From Thermoanaerobaculia bacterium (GTDB lineage Bacteria > Acidobacteriota > Thermoanaerobaculia > Multivoradales > J023), in contig JAUIJL010000026.1 of NCBI GenBank assembly GCA_030431255.1, positions 62,001 to 126,000 on the forward strand: a stretch of DNA of 64,000 nucleotides, read 5' to 3'. Made by a program: the position numbers and the translations under genes. Under the pieces are notes generated by a model. It was not told where the DNA came from. It saw only the letters and a list, made by a program, of their open reading frames with translations, and made no database searches. Of this stretch, positions 44,864-54,830 are shown in pieces. How positions within the stretch are numbered: position 1 is the stretch's first letter; each line of letters opens with the position of its first letter.

Positions 44864-45760
44864 CTACTTCACCCGGGCGCGTCGACTGGGCCGATTCGCA
44901 GTCAGATCAATGGTAATCGAGACCGGATCCGTGCTGACGCCAAAGACGAGACGTTGAGGCGAAAAGTCCGGATGGGAGATCTCCAGCACATAGATTCCAG
45001 GCGCCAACGAGCTCAAGCTCGACGCCACCGTGGCCCCTGTGCCGAGCAGCTCATCGTCGAGATAGATCTCCGCGTCCGCCGGTTCGACCCGAATCGACAC
45101 CTCCTGGGGCTCGGTGCTCGGGGGGCGAGACGGCTCGCGGGTCTGAGGCGCCGGCTCGTAGCGTGGCTCGGCCGTGGGCAACGGTTGCGACACCGGAGCC
45201 GGGGCCGGCACTTGAATCACCTGGGGAGCCGGCTGTTGATTGACGATGTAGATCGGCTGTGGCTCGGCGTAGCGATCCACGAGCTCGGGATCGTCGTAGG
45301 GCTCTCCGTAAATCGGCGGCTCGATCGAGTCCTCGTTGATGTAGACCACATAGGGTTGACGATAGCCGTGCCCACGATGTCCTCGACGATGTCGATATTC
45401 CTGCGGAGCCGTGTACACCGTCGGATGGCCATTGGAATAACCCAGCTCCAAGTAGATGTCCGGATTGACGTTGGTGGCGCTTCCCAAGGGCGACACCAGC
45501 TGCCGATTGGCGTGCCGCTGTCGATGGGCGCGCAAGCTTTCCTCGGCCTTGCTACCCCGATAACGGCCGGTTTCTCGGTAGCGCCCCGGAGTCTTCGTGG
45601 ATTTCAAGTGTTGGGACTGACCGGATGAAGCTTGGGCCGAAGCCGGCGCGGCGCCCAACCCGGCCGGAGCCACCGACATGGGAATCACCAGCAGAAGGCC
45701 GGAAACCCAGCTCGAAAGTCGAAGGGTGGAACGGTTGGCTCGCCGGTGATTTGCGATCAT
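44864..45760 (-). CDS. Exported PEGA-domain protein
   Basis: A signal peptide (about 1-43, APASAQA) is followed by a basic and Tyr-rich region and a Pro/Gln-rich linker. The C-terminal PEGA domain at about 215-290 (VSIRVEPADAEIYLDDELLG, LAPGIYVLEISHPDF) is a carbohydrate- or envelope-binding beta domain known from S-layer and kinase proteins. The full length is 298 residues. The middle has repeats of Tyr and Arg (YRHRRGHRGHGYRQ). It may bind the cell surface. It lies upstream of, and on the same strand as, the kinase gene, 224 bases apart. Confidence 0.75.
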   Translation of the reverse strand: MIANHRRANRSTLRLSSWVSGLLLVIPMSVAPAGLGAAPASAQASSGQSQHLKSTKTPGRYRETGRYRGSKAEESLRAHRQRHANRQLVSPLGSATNVNPDIYLELGYSNGHPTVYTAPQEYRHRRGHRGHGYRQPYVVYINEDSIEPPIYGEPYDDPELVDRYAEPQPIYIVNQQPAPQVIQVPAPAPVSQPLPTAEPRYEPAPQTREPSRPPSTEPQEVSIRVEPADAEIYLDDELLGTGATVASSLSSLAPGIYVLEISHPDFSPQRLVFGVSTDPVSITIDLTANRPSRRARVK

Positions 45761-45979
45761 TTCAAGATCCTTCCTGAGCTGCGATCGATGGGAATGACGG
45801 GCTCCGAGCAGAGTCGAGCCGCGCGGGCGGACGAGCCGGGAGCTATCACCTCACTATTCTACCCCACTCCGGGATGGGAGTCGGACAATCCCCGCGGCGG
45901 GACCGGACGGCAGGGCTCGACGGCAGGGCCGAACGGATGGATCGAGGGACGGAATCTCAGGACGGATCGCTTCAGAAGC

Positions 45980-48262
45980 TCATCGCGCGATGGGAGCCCC
46001 CACCAATTTCTCGGGAATGCCGAAGGCTTCCACCAAGGGCACGGCTTGGTGACGCACCGAGCCGCACAGCTCGAGCACCTGATTGCGAATCGCTTTCGCC
46101 TTCACCGGCTCGAAATAACCCTGCTCCAAGAAGAATCCGCGATCCGCTTCCAAACGCGACAAGCCATAGAGATCGCAGACCCGCGACAACATGCGCGCTT
46201 CCGGCGAATCCCCCAAATCCTCGACGGCCGTGGCAAAGGATTCGAGAATCTGATGCTCCACATGCGCCCGCGCCGTGGTCACCAGGTGATCCTGGCATTC
46301 GAGCAGGGCTTCCGCCGTCGGCAAGCCGCCGTCCAATCGCCGTTTCAAGCGACGGGCGACGGTGGACAAGAGGCGCTTCTCCCGCCATGCGAAAGCCGCC
46401 CGGTGAAAGGAGCGGTCGAGGAGATGGGCTTCCGAGGTTTGACGCACCACCACGGGATTGAGCTCCGCCACCGTCGAGCTCGCCAGCTCCGCCACATAAC
46501 GCACCAACCTCAGCGGGGTCATGTGGCCGAATTGACGCTTGTAGTCGCCGAGCATGGACTTGGCCAACAGCTGGAGGAGCACGATGTTGTCGCCCTCGAA
46601 CGTGGCGAAGACGTCGGAATCCGCCTTGAGGGCGGCGAAGCGATTGACCGACAGATAACCCTGGCCACCGCAGCATTCCCGGCAGGTTTGCACCACGTCG
46701 ATGGCATGCCAGGTCGCCAGAGCTTTGAGCCCCGCAGCCTCGGCCTCGACCCGGCGCCGGTCCAGTGGATCGGATTGCACATAAGCTTGCCGCAAGTCCC
46801 GAAGCGCAAAGCTCAGAGCATAGGCCTCGGCCAGCCGGGGCATGAGCCGACGCTGATGGGTCGGATAGTCCAACAGGCGGGTTTCGGCTCGGTCGGGTGG
46901 ACCGAATTGGCGTCGAGCCGAGCCGTAGGACACGGCGATGCACAAGGCGGACTTGGACACCGCCAAGGCACCCGACGCCACGCTGACCCGTCCACCGACC
47001 AAGGTCCCCAACATGGTGAAGAATCTCTTGGTCGGCGAGGCGATCGGGCTGGTGTAGGTGCCGTCCGCGGCCACGGAGGCGAAGCGGTCCAGGAGATTTC
47101 GCCGTGGAACGCGCACGTGGTCAAACTTCAAGCGACCGTTGTCGACGCCGTTCAGGCCCATCTTGTGGCCGCAATCACCGATCCACACCCCTTGGCAGGG
47201 AGAGCCGTCCGGATTGCGAATCGGAACCAGGAACGCATGCACACCGTGCTGGATCTTTTCCTCACCTTCGCCGAGCTCCAGCTGGGCGAAGACCGTCGCC
47301 ATTCGGCCGTGGGCCGCGGCGTTGCCGATGTAATCCTTGCGCGCCCCCTCTTGCGGCGTGTGGATGACAAATTCGTCGGTCTCCGGATCAAAGGTCGCTA
47401 CGGTTTCCAAATCCGCGACGTTCGACCCGTGACCGGTTTCGGTCATGGCGAAGCAACCCGGAAGCTCCAGGCTCGCGACCCGCGGCAAATACTCCCGGTG
47501 GTGTTGCTCGGTGCCCAGGTTGAGAATGCTGCCGCCGAACAAACCGAATTGCACTCCGGTTTTGACCACCAGGCTCAAGTCGAAGTGGCAGAGAGCTTCG
47601 AAGGCGGCGATGAACGCCCCCAAATCCCCCTCACCCCCGGCGTGCTCGGGGAAAGAAAGCGCCCCGATCCCCTCACCGGCCAGGATACGGCACCACTCCA
47701 ACACCTTCTCTCGATAGGCCTCCTTGGGCAGCTCGTCGAAGTATTGAAAGTCGTCTCGCGCCAGTAGCTCGAACACCCGGCGCCGGATACCCGCGGAATC
47801 TCCATCGAGAATCGCCTGCATATCAGCGGTATCGAATCCGGCCTCGGCCTCGGCCTGATGGCTCACCTCACGTCGGGTGGTCAAAAGCTGACGTGCGGCC
47901 TCCGTGCCGTCGATGCCCAGGGCCCGCTCCAAGGCCTCGACCGCCGCGCGTTCGGAGCCCACCACCCCTCCGTCGGAGCGTGCCAGGCGCAAACCCAGGT
48001 CGGTGAGATTGAGCTTCTCGCCCCGGCCGAAATCACTCGCATTCCGGCGGATCGTCCGCAACATGCGTTGTAGCTCCGCAGCGGAAGGGGGCTCAGCAGG
48101 ATTCAGCCACCGACCCAAGAGCACGAAGCAATCGCCGTCCAAACCTTTGCAGACCGCTTGCATCTCGTCTTCGGTCAGGTCCCCGTCGGCCCAGGCGACG
48201 TAAAGGGCGGGCAGAAAGGGAAGCAGACGGGGATCGTCCAGGGATACGGCAGGTTCGATCAT
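45980..48262 (-). CDS. Acyl-CoA oxidase/dehydrogenase with TerB-like N-terminus
   Basis: The 760-residue protein starts with a helical domain, about 1-150 (WADGDLTEDEMQAVCKGL resembles TerB-like or EF-hand-like bundles). An acyl-CoA oxidase body follows: LSFPEHAGGEGDLGAFIAAF, the flavin and substrate region FAMTETGHGSNVADLET, KMGLNGVDNGRLKFDHVRVP and, later, FATFEGDNIVLLQLLAKSML with the catalytic Glu in the EGDN motif of the oxidase branch. It would oxidise acyl-CoA, passing electrons to oxygen or to ETF. Its start overlaps the patatin gene stop (ATGA), so the two are made together and could form a phospholipid-to-acyl-CoA pathway. Confidence 0.88.
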   Translation of the reverse strand: MIEPAVSLDDPRLLPFLPALYVAWADGDLTEDEMQAVCKGLDGDCFVLLGRWLNPAEPPSAAELQRMLRTIRRNASDFGRGEKLNLTDLGLRLARSDGGVVGSERAAVEALERALGIDGTEAARQLLTTRREVSHQAEAEAGFDTADMQAILDGDSAGIRRRVFELLARDDFQYFDELPKEAYREKVLEWCRILAGEGIGALSFPEHAGGEGDLGAFIAAFEALCHFDLSLVVKTGVQFGLFGGSILNLGTEQHHREYLPRVASLELPGCFAMTETGHGSNVADLETVATFDPETDEFVIHTPQEGARKDYIGNAAAHGRMATVFAQLELGEGEEKIQHGVHAFLVPIRNPDGSPCQGVWIGDCGHKMGLNGVDNGRLKFDHVRVPRRNLLDRFASVAADGTYTSPIASPTKRFFTMLGTLVGGRVSVASGALAVSKSALCIAVSYGSARRQFGPPDRAETRLLDYPTHQRRLMPRLAEAYALSFALRDLRQAYVQSDPLDRRRVEAEAAGLKALATWHAIDVVQTCRECCGGQGYLSVNRFAALKADSDVFATFEGDNIVLLQLLAKSMLGDYKRQFGHMTPLRLVRYVAELASSTVAELNPVVVRQTSEAHLLDRSFHRAAFAWREKRLLSTVARRLKRRLDGGLPTAEALLECQDHLVTTARAHVEHQILESFATAVEDLGDSPEARMLSRVCDLYGLSRLEADRGFFLEQGYFEPVKAKAIRNQVLELCGSVRHQAVPLVEAFGIPEKLVGAPIAR

Positions 48263-49449
48263 GATCGGCCCTCGTCGTCAGTTTCGGGCATGCATTCTTC
48301 AATCCACGGCCCCAGGGTATCGATTTGATCCTCCACGTCACGCTCTCCGACTTCGATGAGGTAGCGCAAATAGTCGCTCTGGAACATCAACAAGCTCAAG
48401 AAATCTGGGCTCTTGGTCGCGCGCGCCCCGAGGTTTCGGGTCAGGAACCGAAAACCGCTCGGCAATTGGGGCTCGAATCGACCGGACGCTTTTCCCAGGT
48501 CCTCGGACGGTCGAATCACCTGCCAATCGATGGGCCGTACGCCCTCTCGCTCCGACTCGGGCAAGCGGCGAACCAACCGGTTGGTACGGTCGAGCCGCTG
48601 CACGTCCTGATCGAGCAAGTCCAAGAAGATGGCGTTCATCAAATTGCCGATGATCTTTGCCGGCGGCGGATAGATGTCTTCCACACTGTTTTCCACCTCC
48701 TCGACGGATCGCGCATAACGGGTGGAGATCGCCAACAGCCGATCCGCCCCCAGATGCAAAGCGGGCGACAGCGGGGCAGCGAATCGAATGCCGCCGTCGC
48801 CGTACCAGCCGTCGGCCAGCTGAATCGCGGGAAAGAGCAGCGGCAGAGCGGCAGAGGCCATGACGTGGTTGAGCTCGAGCGGGGTCAGACGCGCCTGCCT
48901 CTGGGGTGCTCGCCAAGGCACGACGTCCCGCCCTTGGACCCAATGCACGGTCTGACCGGTGCCGTAGTTGACGGTGGAAATCGCCACCGCTTGCAGGTCG
49001 CCGGAGTCCAGATTTTGCTCGATACCGGGGATCGGACCGCCCTTGTCCTCATAAACCCTGGACAACAAGTGGCGCAAAGGCTCCGTGTCGAGCAAGGCCT
49101 GGACCTCGGGGTTGCCGGAGCCCATGCCGAGATAGGCGGTCCAACGGGCAAAATTGCGCGTCAGCCAACCCCAGTTGCTACGGATCACGTCGTCGACCTG
49201 AATCGACTGCCAGATGCCCGCCAGTCGCCGGGTGACGGAGTCCAGATCCCCTTGACGCGACGCCAGGTAGACCGCGTTGATGGCACCGGCCGAAACCCCG
49301 GTGATGATCGGGAATCGCAACCCGGGGAAGTAGCGTCCGAGCCCTTTGAGGACCCCGACTTGATAGGCCCCCCGGGCCCCGCCACCGGTCAGCACGAGGG
49401 CCAAACGCGGCGTCTTTCTTTCTTGGTTTAGAGACGGATTTTGAATCAC
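48259..49449 (-). CDS. Patatin-like phospholipase
   Basis: The 396-residue protein carries the patatin catalytic set: the oxyanion loop GGGARGAYQVG (about 22-32), the nucleophile elbow GVSAGA with Ser near 53, and the Asp in WYGDGGIRFAAP. No signal peptide is visible. It should act on membrane lipids from the cytosol, releasing fatty acids. It overlaps the acyl-CoA oxidase gene by 4 bases, which suggests coupled lipid turnover. The C-terminal 130 residues are typical of large bacterial patatins. Confidence 0.9.
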   Translation of the reverse strand: MIQNPSLNQERKTPRLALVLTGGGARGAYQVGVLKGLGRYFPGLRFPIITGVSAGAINAVYLASRQGDLDSVTRRLAGIWQSIQVDDVIRSNWGWLTRNFARWTAYLGMGSGNPEVQALLDTEPLRHLLSRVYEDKGGPIPGIEQNLDSGDLQAVAISTVNYGTGQTVHWVQGRDVVPWRAPQRQARLTPLELNHVMASAALPLLFPAIQLADGWYGDGGIRFAAPLSPALHLGADRLLAISTRYARSVEEVENSVEDIYPPPAKIIGNLMNAIFLDLLDQDVQRLDRTNRLVRRLPESEREGVRPIDWQVIRPSEDLGKASGRFEPQLPSGFRFLTRNLGARATKSPDFLSLLMFQSDYLRYLIEVGERDVEDQIDTLGPWIEECMPETDDEGRS

Positions 49450-49628
49450 GCCGCTATTGTTCCACGACCCGACCTATTTGTCGCCCGACCTGCTGCTCCT
49501 CCCACGAACCAGTGTCCCGCGCCGACCGTACACGCAGGAGGAAACCGAGGGCCGGTGCTCGCACCGCGCATGGTCCTCGAGACCAAGTCGGCATACAATC
49601 CGCCCATCGAGAATTAAGGAGACCTTCC

Positions 49629-50927
49629 ATGTGGACTTTATTTGCCCGAAAGGCTCGGGTTTCGCTAGATGTCGCTCGGCCGTGGTGGGTGGTTTTGCTC
49701 GGCGCAGCCCTGCTGACGTCGGGTTGCGGCTCGGAGGTCGAGCCCACGGACCTCATCGGCGACTGGCGAGCGGTGCTGGCTTCCCCGGGTGGTGAGCTGC
49801 CGTTCACCTTGACGGTGGAGGACGAGGGCGGCTGGTTGCGCGCGGTGGCTCAAAACGGCGATGAACGGGCCCCCTTCAGCCACGTCGAGCTGGACGGCAA
49901 GAAGGTCGTCTTTCGGTTGGACTTCTACGACGCGGACATCGAAGCCACCATGGTGGCGGAGGGACGATTGGAAGGTCGCTGGCGCAAGACCGCACCCGAG
50001 GGTGAGTCCAGCCTACCGTTCACAGCCACCAAAGGATCCGCGGCGCGGTTCGTCGAAGCCGTCGAGCCCGCACCGGGTGGGTCTGCGGTGCCGGAGATCG
50101 ACGGAGTCTGGGCCGTGGAGTTTCGCGACGAAGACGGCACCGAGCCCGCCCGTGGCGAGCTCCAACAAAACGGCGAAGAGGTGACCGGCACCTTTCTGAC
50201 CCCCACCGGGGACTATCGCTTCCTCGAAGGCACCTACGAGCAGGGAGTCCTGCGCCTCTCCACTTTCGACGGAGCCCACGCTTTCCTCTTTCACGCCCAG
50301 GCCCAGACCGATGGCACCCTGGTCGGTGATTTTTGGTCGCGGGACAGCTACCACGCCGAGTGGACGGCCCGCCGGCTGGAATCCGACGAGTCCATTCTGC
50401 CGGACGCCTGGCAACAGGTCGGGCTGACCAACGAAGAAGGCACGTTCTCCTTCTCATTCCCGGACTCGGCAGGCAATGCCGTCTCCCTCGACGATCCGCG
50501 ATTTGAGAATAAGGTGGTGCTGGTCAACATCTTCGGCACCTGGTGCCCCAACTGCAACGACGAAGCTCCCCTGCTCGCCACTTGGCACCGTCGCTTTCGG
50601 GATCAAGGTCTCGAGGTGGTGGGTTTGGCCTATGAGTTCACCGGCAATCCCGAGCGGGACTCCGCCATGTTGGAACGCTTCGCCGAACGCTACAGCATCC
50701 AATATCCCCTGCTTTTAGCCGGTACCAGCGACAAAGAAAAGGCCGCGGAAACCCTGCCCGACCTGACCTCCGTCGTCGCCTTTCCTACAACGATCTTCAT
50801 CGGCCGCGACGGCAAAGTCAGAAAGATCCACTCGGGTTTCGCCGGACCGGGCACCGGCAGCCACCATGCGAAGCTGGTCGCCGAGCTGGAGTCTCTGATC
50901 CGCGAGCTTTTGGCGGAATCCGCTTAG
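49629..50927 (+). CDS. TlpA-like thioredoxin-fold lipoprotein
   Basis: The 432-residue protein starts at ATG 49629 with AAGGAG 9 bases upstream. A lipoprotein signal (LLTSGC, Cys near 33) anchors it in the envelope. The N-terminal two thirds (to about 285) are beta-strand-rich units that repeat the pattern GxWRxxxxxxxGxxxxFTL and may bind a partner. The C-terminal AhpC/TlpA thioredoxin domain has WCPNC (about 303), LAYEFTGNP and the cis-Pro loop FPTTIFIGRDG. It is a thiol oxidoreductase for periplasmic or outer-membrane proteins. It is likely a monocistronic gene; the next plus-strand gene starts 34 bases later and could share the transcript. Confidence 0.87.
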   Translation: MWTLFARKARVSLDVARPWWVVLLGAALLTSGCGSEVEPTDLIGDWRAVLASPGGELPFTLTVEDEGGWLRAVAQNGDERAPFSHVELDGKKVVFRLDFYDADIEATMVAEGRLEGRWRKTAPEGESSLPFTATKGSAARFVEAVEPAPGGSAVPEIDGVWAVEFRDEDGTEPARGELQQNGEEVTGTFLTPTGDYRFLEGTYEQGVLRLSTFDGAHAFLFHAQAQTDGTLVGDFWSRDSYHAEWTARRLESDESILPDAWQQVGLTNEEGTFSFSFPDSAGNAVSLDDPRFENKVVLVNIFGTWCPNCNDEAPLLATWHRRFRDQGLEVVGLAYEFTGNPERDSAMLERFAERYSIQYPLLLAGTSDKEKAAETLPDLTSVVAFPTTIFIGRDGKVRKIHSGFAGPGTGSHHAKLVAELESLIRELLAESA

Positions 50928-50961
50928 GTTCGAGCCCGCTCCGCGGTGGTAGAGTCGGCCC

Positions 50962-51486
50962 ATGTCCACGGACTCCTTCCCCGCGCCGCCGGGCGGATCA
51001 TTGGCCGACGATATCGATCGTTCTTTGGATCCGAGGTGGTTGCCCTTGGCGCGCATCGGTTCCTTCATCAGCGCCGGAATCCTCACTCTGATCACCGCCA
51101 CGGTCGTCACGGCGATCGTCTTCTCCAAACCGGAAATCTGGCCCGTCGTCTTAGGCGCCTGGGCTTTTCTGGTGCTTCTGCTGTGGGCTAGGGCTTGGTT
51201 TTGGCCGGCACTCGCCTACCGGCACACTTCCTATCGACTCAGCGCCCGGGGATTGGTCATCCGCCGGGGGGTGCTGTGGCGCTCCATCGCCCATGTGCCG
51301 CGCTCTCGGGTCCAGCATACGGACGTCTCCCAAGGCCCCTTGGAGCGATACTTCGAGCTCGGGACCCTCACCGTGCACACCGCCGGCACCCAATTCGCGT
51401 CGGTCTCCCTCGACGGGTTGGCCCACGTCACCGCGGAGCAAATCCGCGACATTCTGATCGAGGCGGGCGAGGGAGACGGTGTCTGA
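50962..51486 (+). CDS. Membrane protein with bacterial PH domain (YdbS-like)
   Basis: The 174-residue protein has two N-terminal membrane helices (about 30-75) and a bPH2 domain at about 85-165 (YRLSARGLVIRRGVLWRSI, HVPRSRVQHTDVSQGPLERY, LTVHTAG). It matches YdbS of the YdbS/YdbT pair. Its end overlaps the YdbT-like gene by 8 bases. The pair is widely conserved; its function is not known, and it protects against bacteriocins in Bacillus. Confidence 0.85.
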   Translation: MSTDSFPAPPGGSLADDIDRSLDPRWLPLARIGSFISAGILTLITATVVTAIVFSKPEIWPVVLGAWAFLVLLLWARAWFWPALAYRHTSYRLSARGLVIRRGVLWRSIAHVPRSRVQHTDVSQGPLERYFELGTLTVHTAGTQFASVSLDGLAHVTAEQIRDILIEAGEGDGV

Positions 51487-53128
51487 TCCCGCTCCCCAGG
51501 AGGTCCCGAAATCACCGGAGCCCTCCGCGTTCCATCAGCCGTCGGAGAGGCCGGAGGACCGCTCCGAAGCAGCACCTTTAAGACGCCTGCCGGCCATCTC
51601 TCTGCTGTTTTTGATTTTCGGAGCCGTCCGCAGCTTGGCCGCCGTGCTGGTCTTCGTTTTTATATCCCGCGGTTTCGACCCGTTCATGACATTCGCCATC
51701 GGCCTGCTGCTGATTCCCTCGGTCATCGGAGCGGTGGCTCGCTATCTGGCCTTTTCCTACCGCCTCGAAGACGAGGAGCTGGTGATTCGCGACGGCATCC
51801 TGACCCGCAAAGTGCGCAGCGTGCCCTATGCTCGGATCCAAAACGTGGACCTGGTTCAGAACCTCTTCCACCGCCTGCTCAAGGTCGCGGTGGTGCGTCT
51901 GGAAACCGCCAGCGGCGGCAAACCCGAGGCGGTCATCCACGTGCTGACCCTGCCCGCCGTCGACGAGCTTCGCACCCACATTCTGCGCGGGAAACCCGGC
52001 TCTCGGAGCCCGACCGTCTCCGACCCTATGGGGTCCGCCCACGACCTTGCCCCATCTTTCGACACCCGAGACCCAGAGGGCGGCGAGCAGCTCTTGAGCA
52101 TTCCCGTCGGACGCCTGGCCCTGCTCGGCCTGTTGTCGAATCGGGGCATGTTGGTGATCGCCGCGGTAGCGGGTTTGGCTCAACAAGCAGGTTTCTTCGA
52201 CGATCCCACCCGCTACCTGCCCGACTCGGCGCAGCTGCCCAAGCTCGAAAGCACCTTCCAGACGTTGAAACACGTGACCTGGAATCCCCTTTGGATCGTC
52301 GCGGCCCTGGTGACGCTGGCCGCCACCTTGCTGCTCTTCACCCGCCTGCTGTCCGCACTCTGGGTGACGGTGACCCTCTACGGCTTCAAGCTGCAGCAAG
52401 ACGGCAACGACCTGCGCACGGAATACGGGTTGTTGACCAAGGTGACCGCCACCGTGCCGCGCAAGCGGATCCAGCTGCTGTCGATCAAAGAATCGTTCTT
52501 GCAGCGCAGATGGGGCCTCGCCTCGGTGCAGATTGAAACCGCGGGCGGCGGCGCCGAAGAAAACGGCCAAGGACCCGGCGCCGCCCGGCTGTGGCTCGCT
52601 CCGATCATGGACCGTCCCGCGCTCGTGCCGCTGATTCGCCGGACCATGCCCCAAATCCATCTCCGCGCCGACGACCTACCCGAGCTCGACTGGCAACCCT
52701 TGGCTCCTCGGGCTCGATTGCGGCTGATGCGCCGCGGGTTTGCCCTGGTGCTGGTCTTAGCGATCATTTCCGTCCTGACCCTCGGCGTGTGGGGATTGCT
52801 TTCCGCCCTGCTGATTCCGCTGGTGGCCTGGCATGCTCAGCGCTACATCCAACAGACCGCTTGGGCCGTCACCGACCATGCGGTGCTCTTCCGCAGCGGC
52901 GCTTGGGGTTTGCGCACCAGCATGGTGCCGTTCGCCAAAATCCAAGGCTTGCGCATCGTGCAGAGCCCTTTCGACCGCCGGAATCGCATGGCCTCGGTCC
53001 GGGTGGATACCGCCGGCGCCAATCCGAGCGGCCATCGCATCGACGTCCCTTATCTCGAAACCCGAACCGCCCACCGACTGGTGGAGCGCTTGGAAGACGA
53101 AGCCGCGGAGCTGCACTTCAGCTGGTAG
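51479..53128 (+). CDS. Membrane protein with three bacterial PH domains (YdbT-like)
   Basis: The 549-residue protein alternates membrane helices with three bPH2 domains: FSYRLEDEELVIRDGILTRK (about 92-175), VTLYGFKLQQDGNDLRTEYG (about 300-400), and WAVTDHAVLFRSGAWGLRT (about 455-535). The three-domain layout with helix pairs between them is the YdbT pattern. GTG 51479 is the start, overlapping the YdbS-like gene. The pair should form one membrane complex. Confidence 0.88.
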   Translation: MSDPAPQEVPKSPEPSAFHQPSERPEDRSEAAPLRRLPAISLLFLIFGAVRSLAAVLVFVFISRGFDPFMTFAIGLLLIPSVIGAVARYLAFSYRLEDEELVIRDGILTRKVRSVPYARIQNVDLVQNLFHRLLKVAVVRLETASGGKPEAVIHVLTLPAVDELRTHILRGKPGSRSPTVSDPMGSAHDLAPSFDTRDPEGGEQLLSIPVGRLALLGLLSNRGMLVIAAVAGLAQQAGFFDDPTRYLPDSAQLPKLESTFQTLKHVTWNPLWIVAALVTLAATLLLFTRLLSALWVTVTLYGFKLQQDGNDLRTEYGLLTKVTATVPRKRIQLLSIKESFLQRRWGLASVQIETAGGGAEENGQGPGAARLWLAPIMDRPALVPLIRRTMPQIHLRADDLPELDWQPLAPRARLRLMRRGFALVLVLAIISVLTLGVWGLLSALLIPLVAWHAQRYIQQTAWAVTDHAVLFRSGAWGLRTSMVPFAKIQGLRIVQSPFDRRNRMASVRVDTAGANPSGHRIDVPYLETRTAHRLVERLEDEAAELHFSW

Positions 53129-53160
53129 CTCCAACCCAAAGCCAAACCGAGGAACCATCC

Positions 53161-54771
53161 ATGAACACCCGTCTGCTCGTGATCGGCCTCGGGCTCTGCC
53201 TGAGCATCACCGCCTCAGTCTCCGCTTTCTCTGCACAGGACCACACCTCCCCCTCGCCGAGCCGAGCCTCGGCGGTCCAAGAATCGTCCACCCGGGGCCT
53301 CGCAGGATCCACGGCGACGGAGACCCACTTTCCACAAGGTGTTGCCTCCGGCGACGTCACCTCCAACAGCGCCATCGTTTGGACCCGCACCCAAGGCCCG
53401 GCATCCCTGGTCCTGGAAGCTTCCGCCCAAAAAGACTTCAGCAAGCCGATTCGGAGCCCGGTGGAAACCGTGGCCGCCCGCGACTTCACCGTGCAGGTAG
53501 AGCTCGCCGATCTCGAGCCGGCGACCACCTACTACTACCGTTTTCTCAGGGCCGACCACACCTCGGATTCCGCGGCCCGTGCCGAGGGCAGCTTCACCAC
53601 CGCGCCCGCGGCCGACGACGACATGTTGCCGCGATTCCTGGTCGGTGGCGACCTCGGCGGGCAGGGCTATTGCCGACACGCGGAGCAGGGGTACGCGATC
53701 TTTCGTCCGATGGCGGATTTAAACGTGGATTTCTTCATCGCCAACGGCGACATGATCTACGCCGACAATGGCTGCCCCGAGGTGGGACCGGATGGATGGC
53801 CCAATGTGCCCGGTGATTTTCCCGCCATCGTGGTGGCGGATTGGGACGCTCCGGACACCTCGCCCAACAGTGCCCGCGAAGCCATCCTCGGCCATTGGCG
53901 CTACAACCGCGCCGATCCCCACCACCGAGCCTTCCTAGGGTCCACGCCCATCTACGCGCAATGGGACGACCACGAGGTGGTCAACGACTTCGGCGCCGCC
54001 TGGAGCGAATGGCCCACGGACCCCCGTCGGCCGGGTTATCAGCGGCTCGTCCGCGCCGGACGCGACTCCCTCTTCCTCTTCAACCCCATGACCCGCCATC
54101 CGCAAGAGCCCGGACGTATCTACCGGTCTTTCCGCTGGGGCAAGCATCTCGAGATCTTCCTGCTCGACGCCCGTTCCTATCGCAGCCCCAACGACATGGT
54201 CGACCAACCGTCCAACGCCAAGACCATGCTCGGTGCCGAGCAGCTGGCATGGCTCAAAAGCTCACTCGCCGCGTCCGACGCCACCTGGAAAATCGTCAGC
54301 TCCGACGTGCCCCTCTCGATTCCCACGGGCTGGGAAGCCAACATCTGGGGTCGCGACTCCTTCGCCAACGGCGAGCACAACAACTTCTCCAAACGCACGG
54401 GATTCGAAAGCGAGCTGATCGACCTGCTGACCGACCTCGACCGCAAAGATCTCCAAAACATCGTCTTCGTGGTCACCGACGTGCACTTCGCCGCCAACCT
54501 CCGCTATCAAATCGATATCGACGGCGACGGCGATCCCCTGCTTTTCCACGAGCTGATCAACGGCCCCCTCACCGCCTACCGAGCCCCCGTGCCCGGCGAG
54601 CTCGACCCGACCCTCAGGCCGATCACCCTCTACGCCGAAGGCGGCATCTTCAACTTCTCCTACATCCGCCTCAAACGCTCGGGAGACGGCACCGTGCATC
54701 TGGTGGCCGACGTCCGCGACCACCGGGGCGAGCCCCGCTTCGGCTCCCGCCTCGAGCTGGTGCCCGAGTAG
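53161..54771 (+). CDS. phoD: PhoD-like alkaline phosphatase/phosphodiesterase
   Basis: From ATG 53161 (GAGGAACC upstream) the product is 536 residues. A Sec signal peptide (about 1-26, no twin Arg) is followed by the PhoD N-terminal beta domain (HFPQGVASGDVTSNSAIVWTR) and a metallophosphoesterase core: FLVGGDLGGQGYC, FIANGDMIYADNGCPE, YAQWDDHEVVNDFGAAW, VVTDVHFAAN. Metal ligands are complete. Known PhoD is Tat-exported; this one lacks the RR motif, so export by Sec is inferred. It hydrolyses phosphate mono- or diesters outside the cytosol. It follows the PH-domain gene by 32 bases. Confidence 0.9.
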   Translation: MNTRLLVIGLGLCLSITASVSAFSAQDHTSPSPSRASAVQESSTRGLAGSTATETHFPQGVASGDVTSNSAIVWTRTQGPASLVLEASAQKDFSKPIRSPVETVAARDFTVQVELADLEPATTYYYRFLRADHTSDSAARAEGSFTTAPAADDDMLPRFLVGGDLGGQGYCRHAEQGYAIFRPMADLNVDFFIANGDMIYADNGCPEVGPDGWPNVPGDFPAIVVADWDAPDTSPNSAREAILGHWRYNRADPHHRAFLGSTPIYAQWDDHEVVNDFGAAWSEWPTDPRRPGYQRLVRAGRDSLFLFNPMTRHPQEPGRIYRSFRWGKHLEIFLLDARSYRSPNDMVDQPSNAKTMLGAEQLAWLKSSLAASDATWKIVSSDVPLSIPTGWEANIWGRDSFANGEHNNFSKRTGFESELIDLLTDLDRKDLQNIVFVVTDVHFAANLRYQIDIDGDGDPLLFHELINGPLTAYRAPVPGELDPTLRPITLYAEGGIFNFSYIRLKRSGDGTVHLVADVRDHRGEPRFGSRLELVPE

Positions 54772-54830
54772 GCAGGGCGGCGTATCGGCGGCTATGGGCT
54801 TCGTTTGATCAGAAGTGAAGTACTGCTCGA

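Noticed and set aside
45632..47767. 711-codon open frame on the plus strand
   Set aside because: It is antisense to the acyl-CoA oxidase and PEGA genes, contains low-complexity text and no domain; it is a high-GC shadow.
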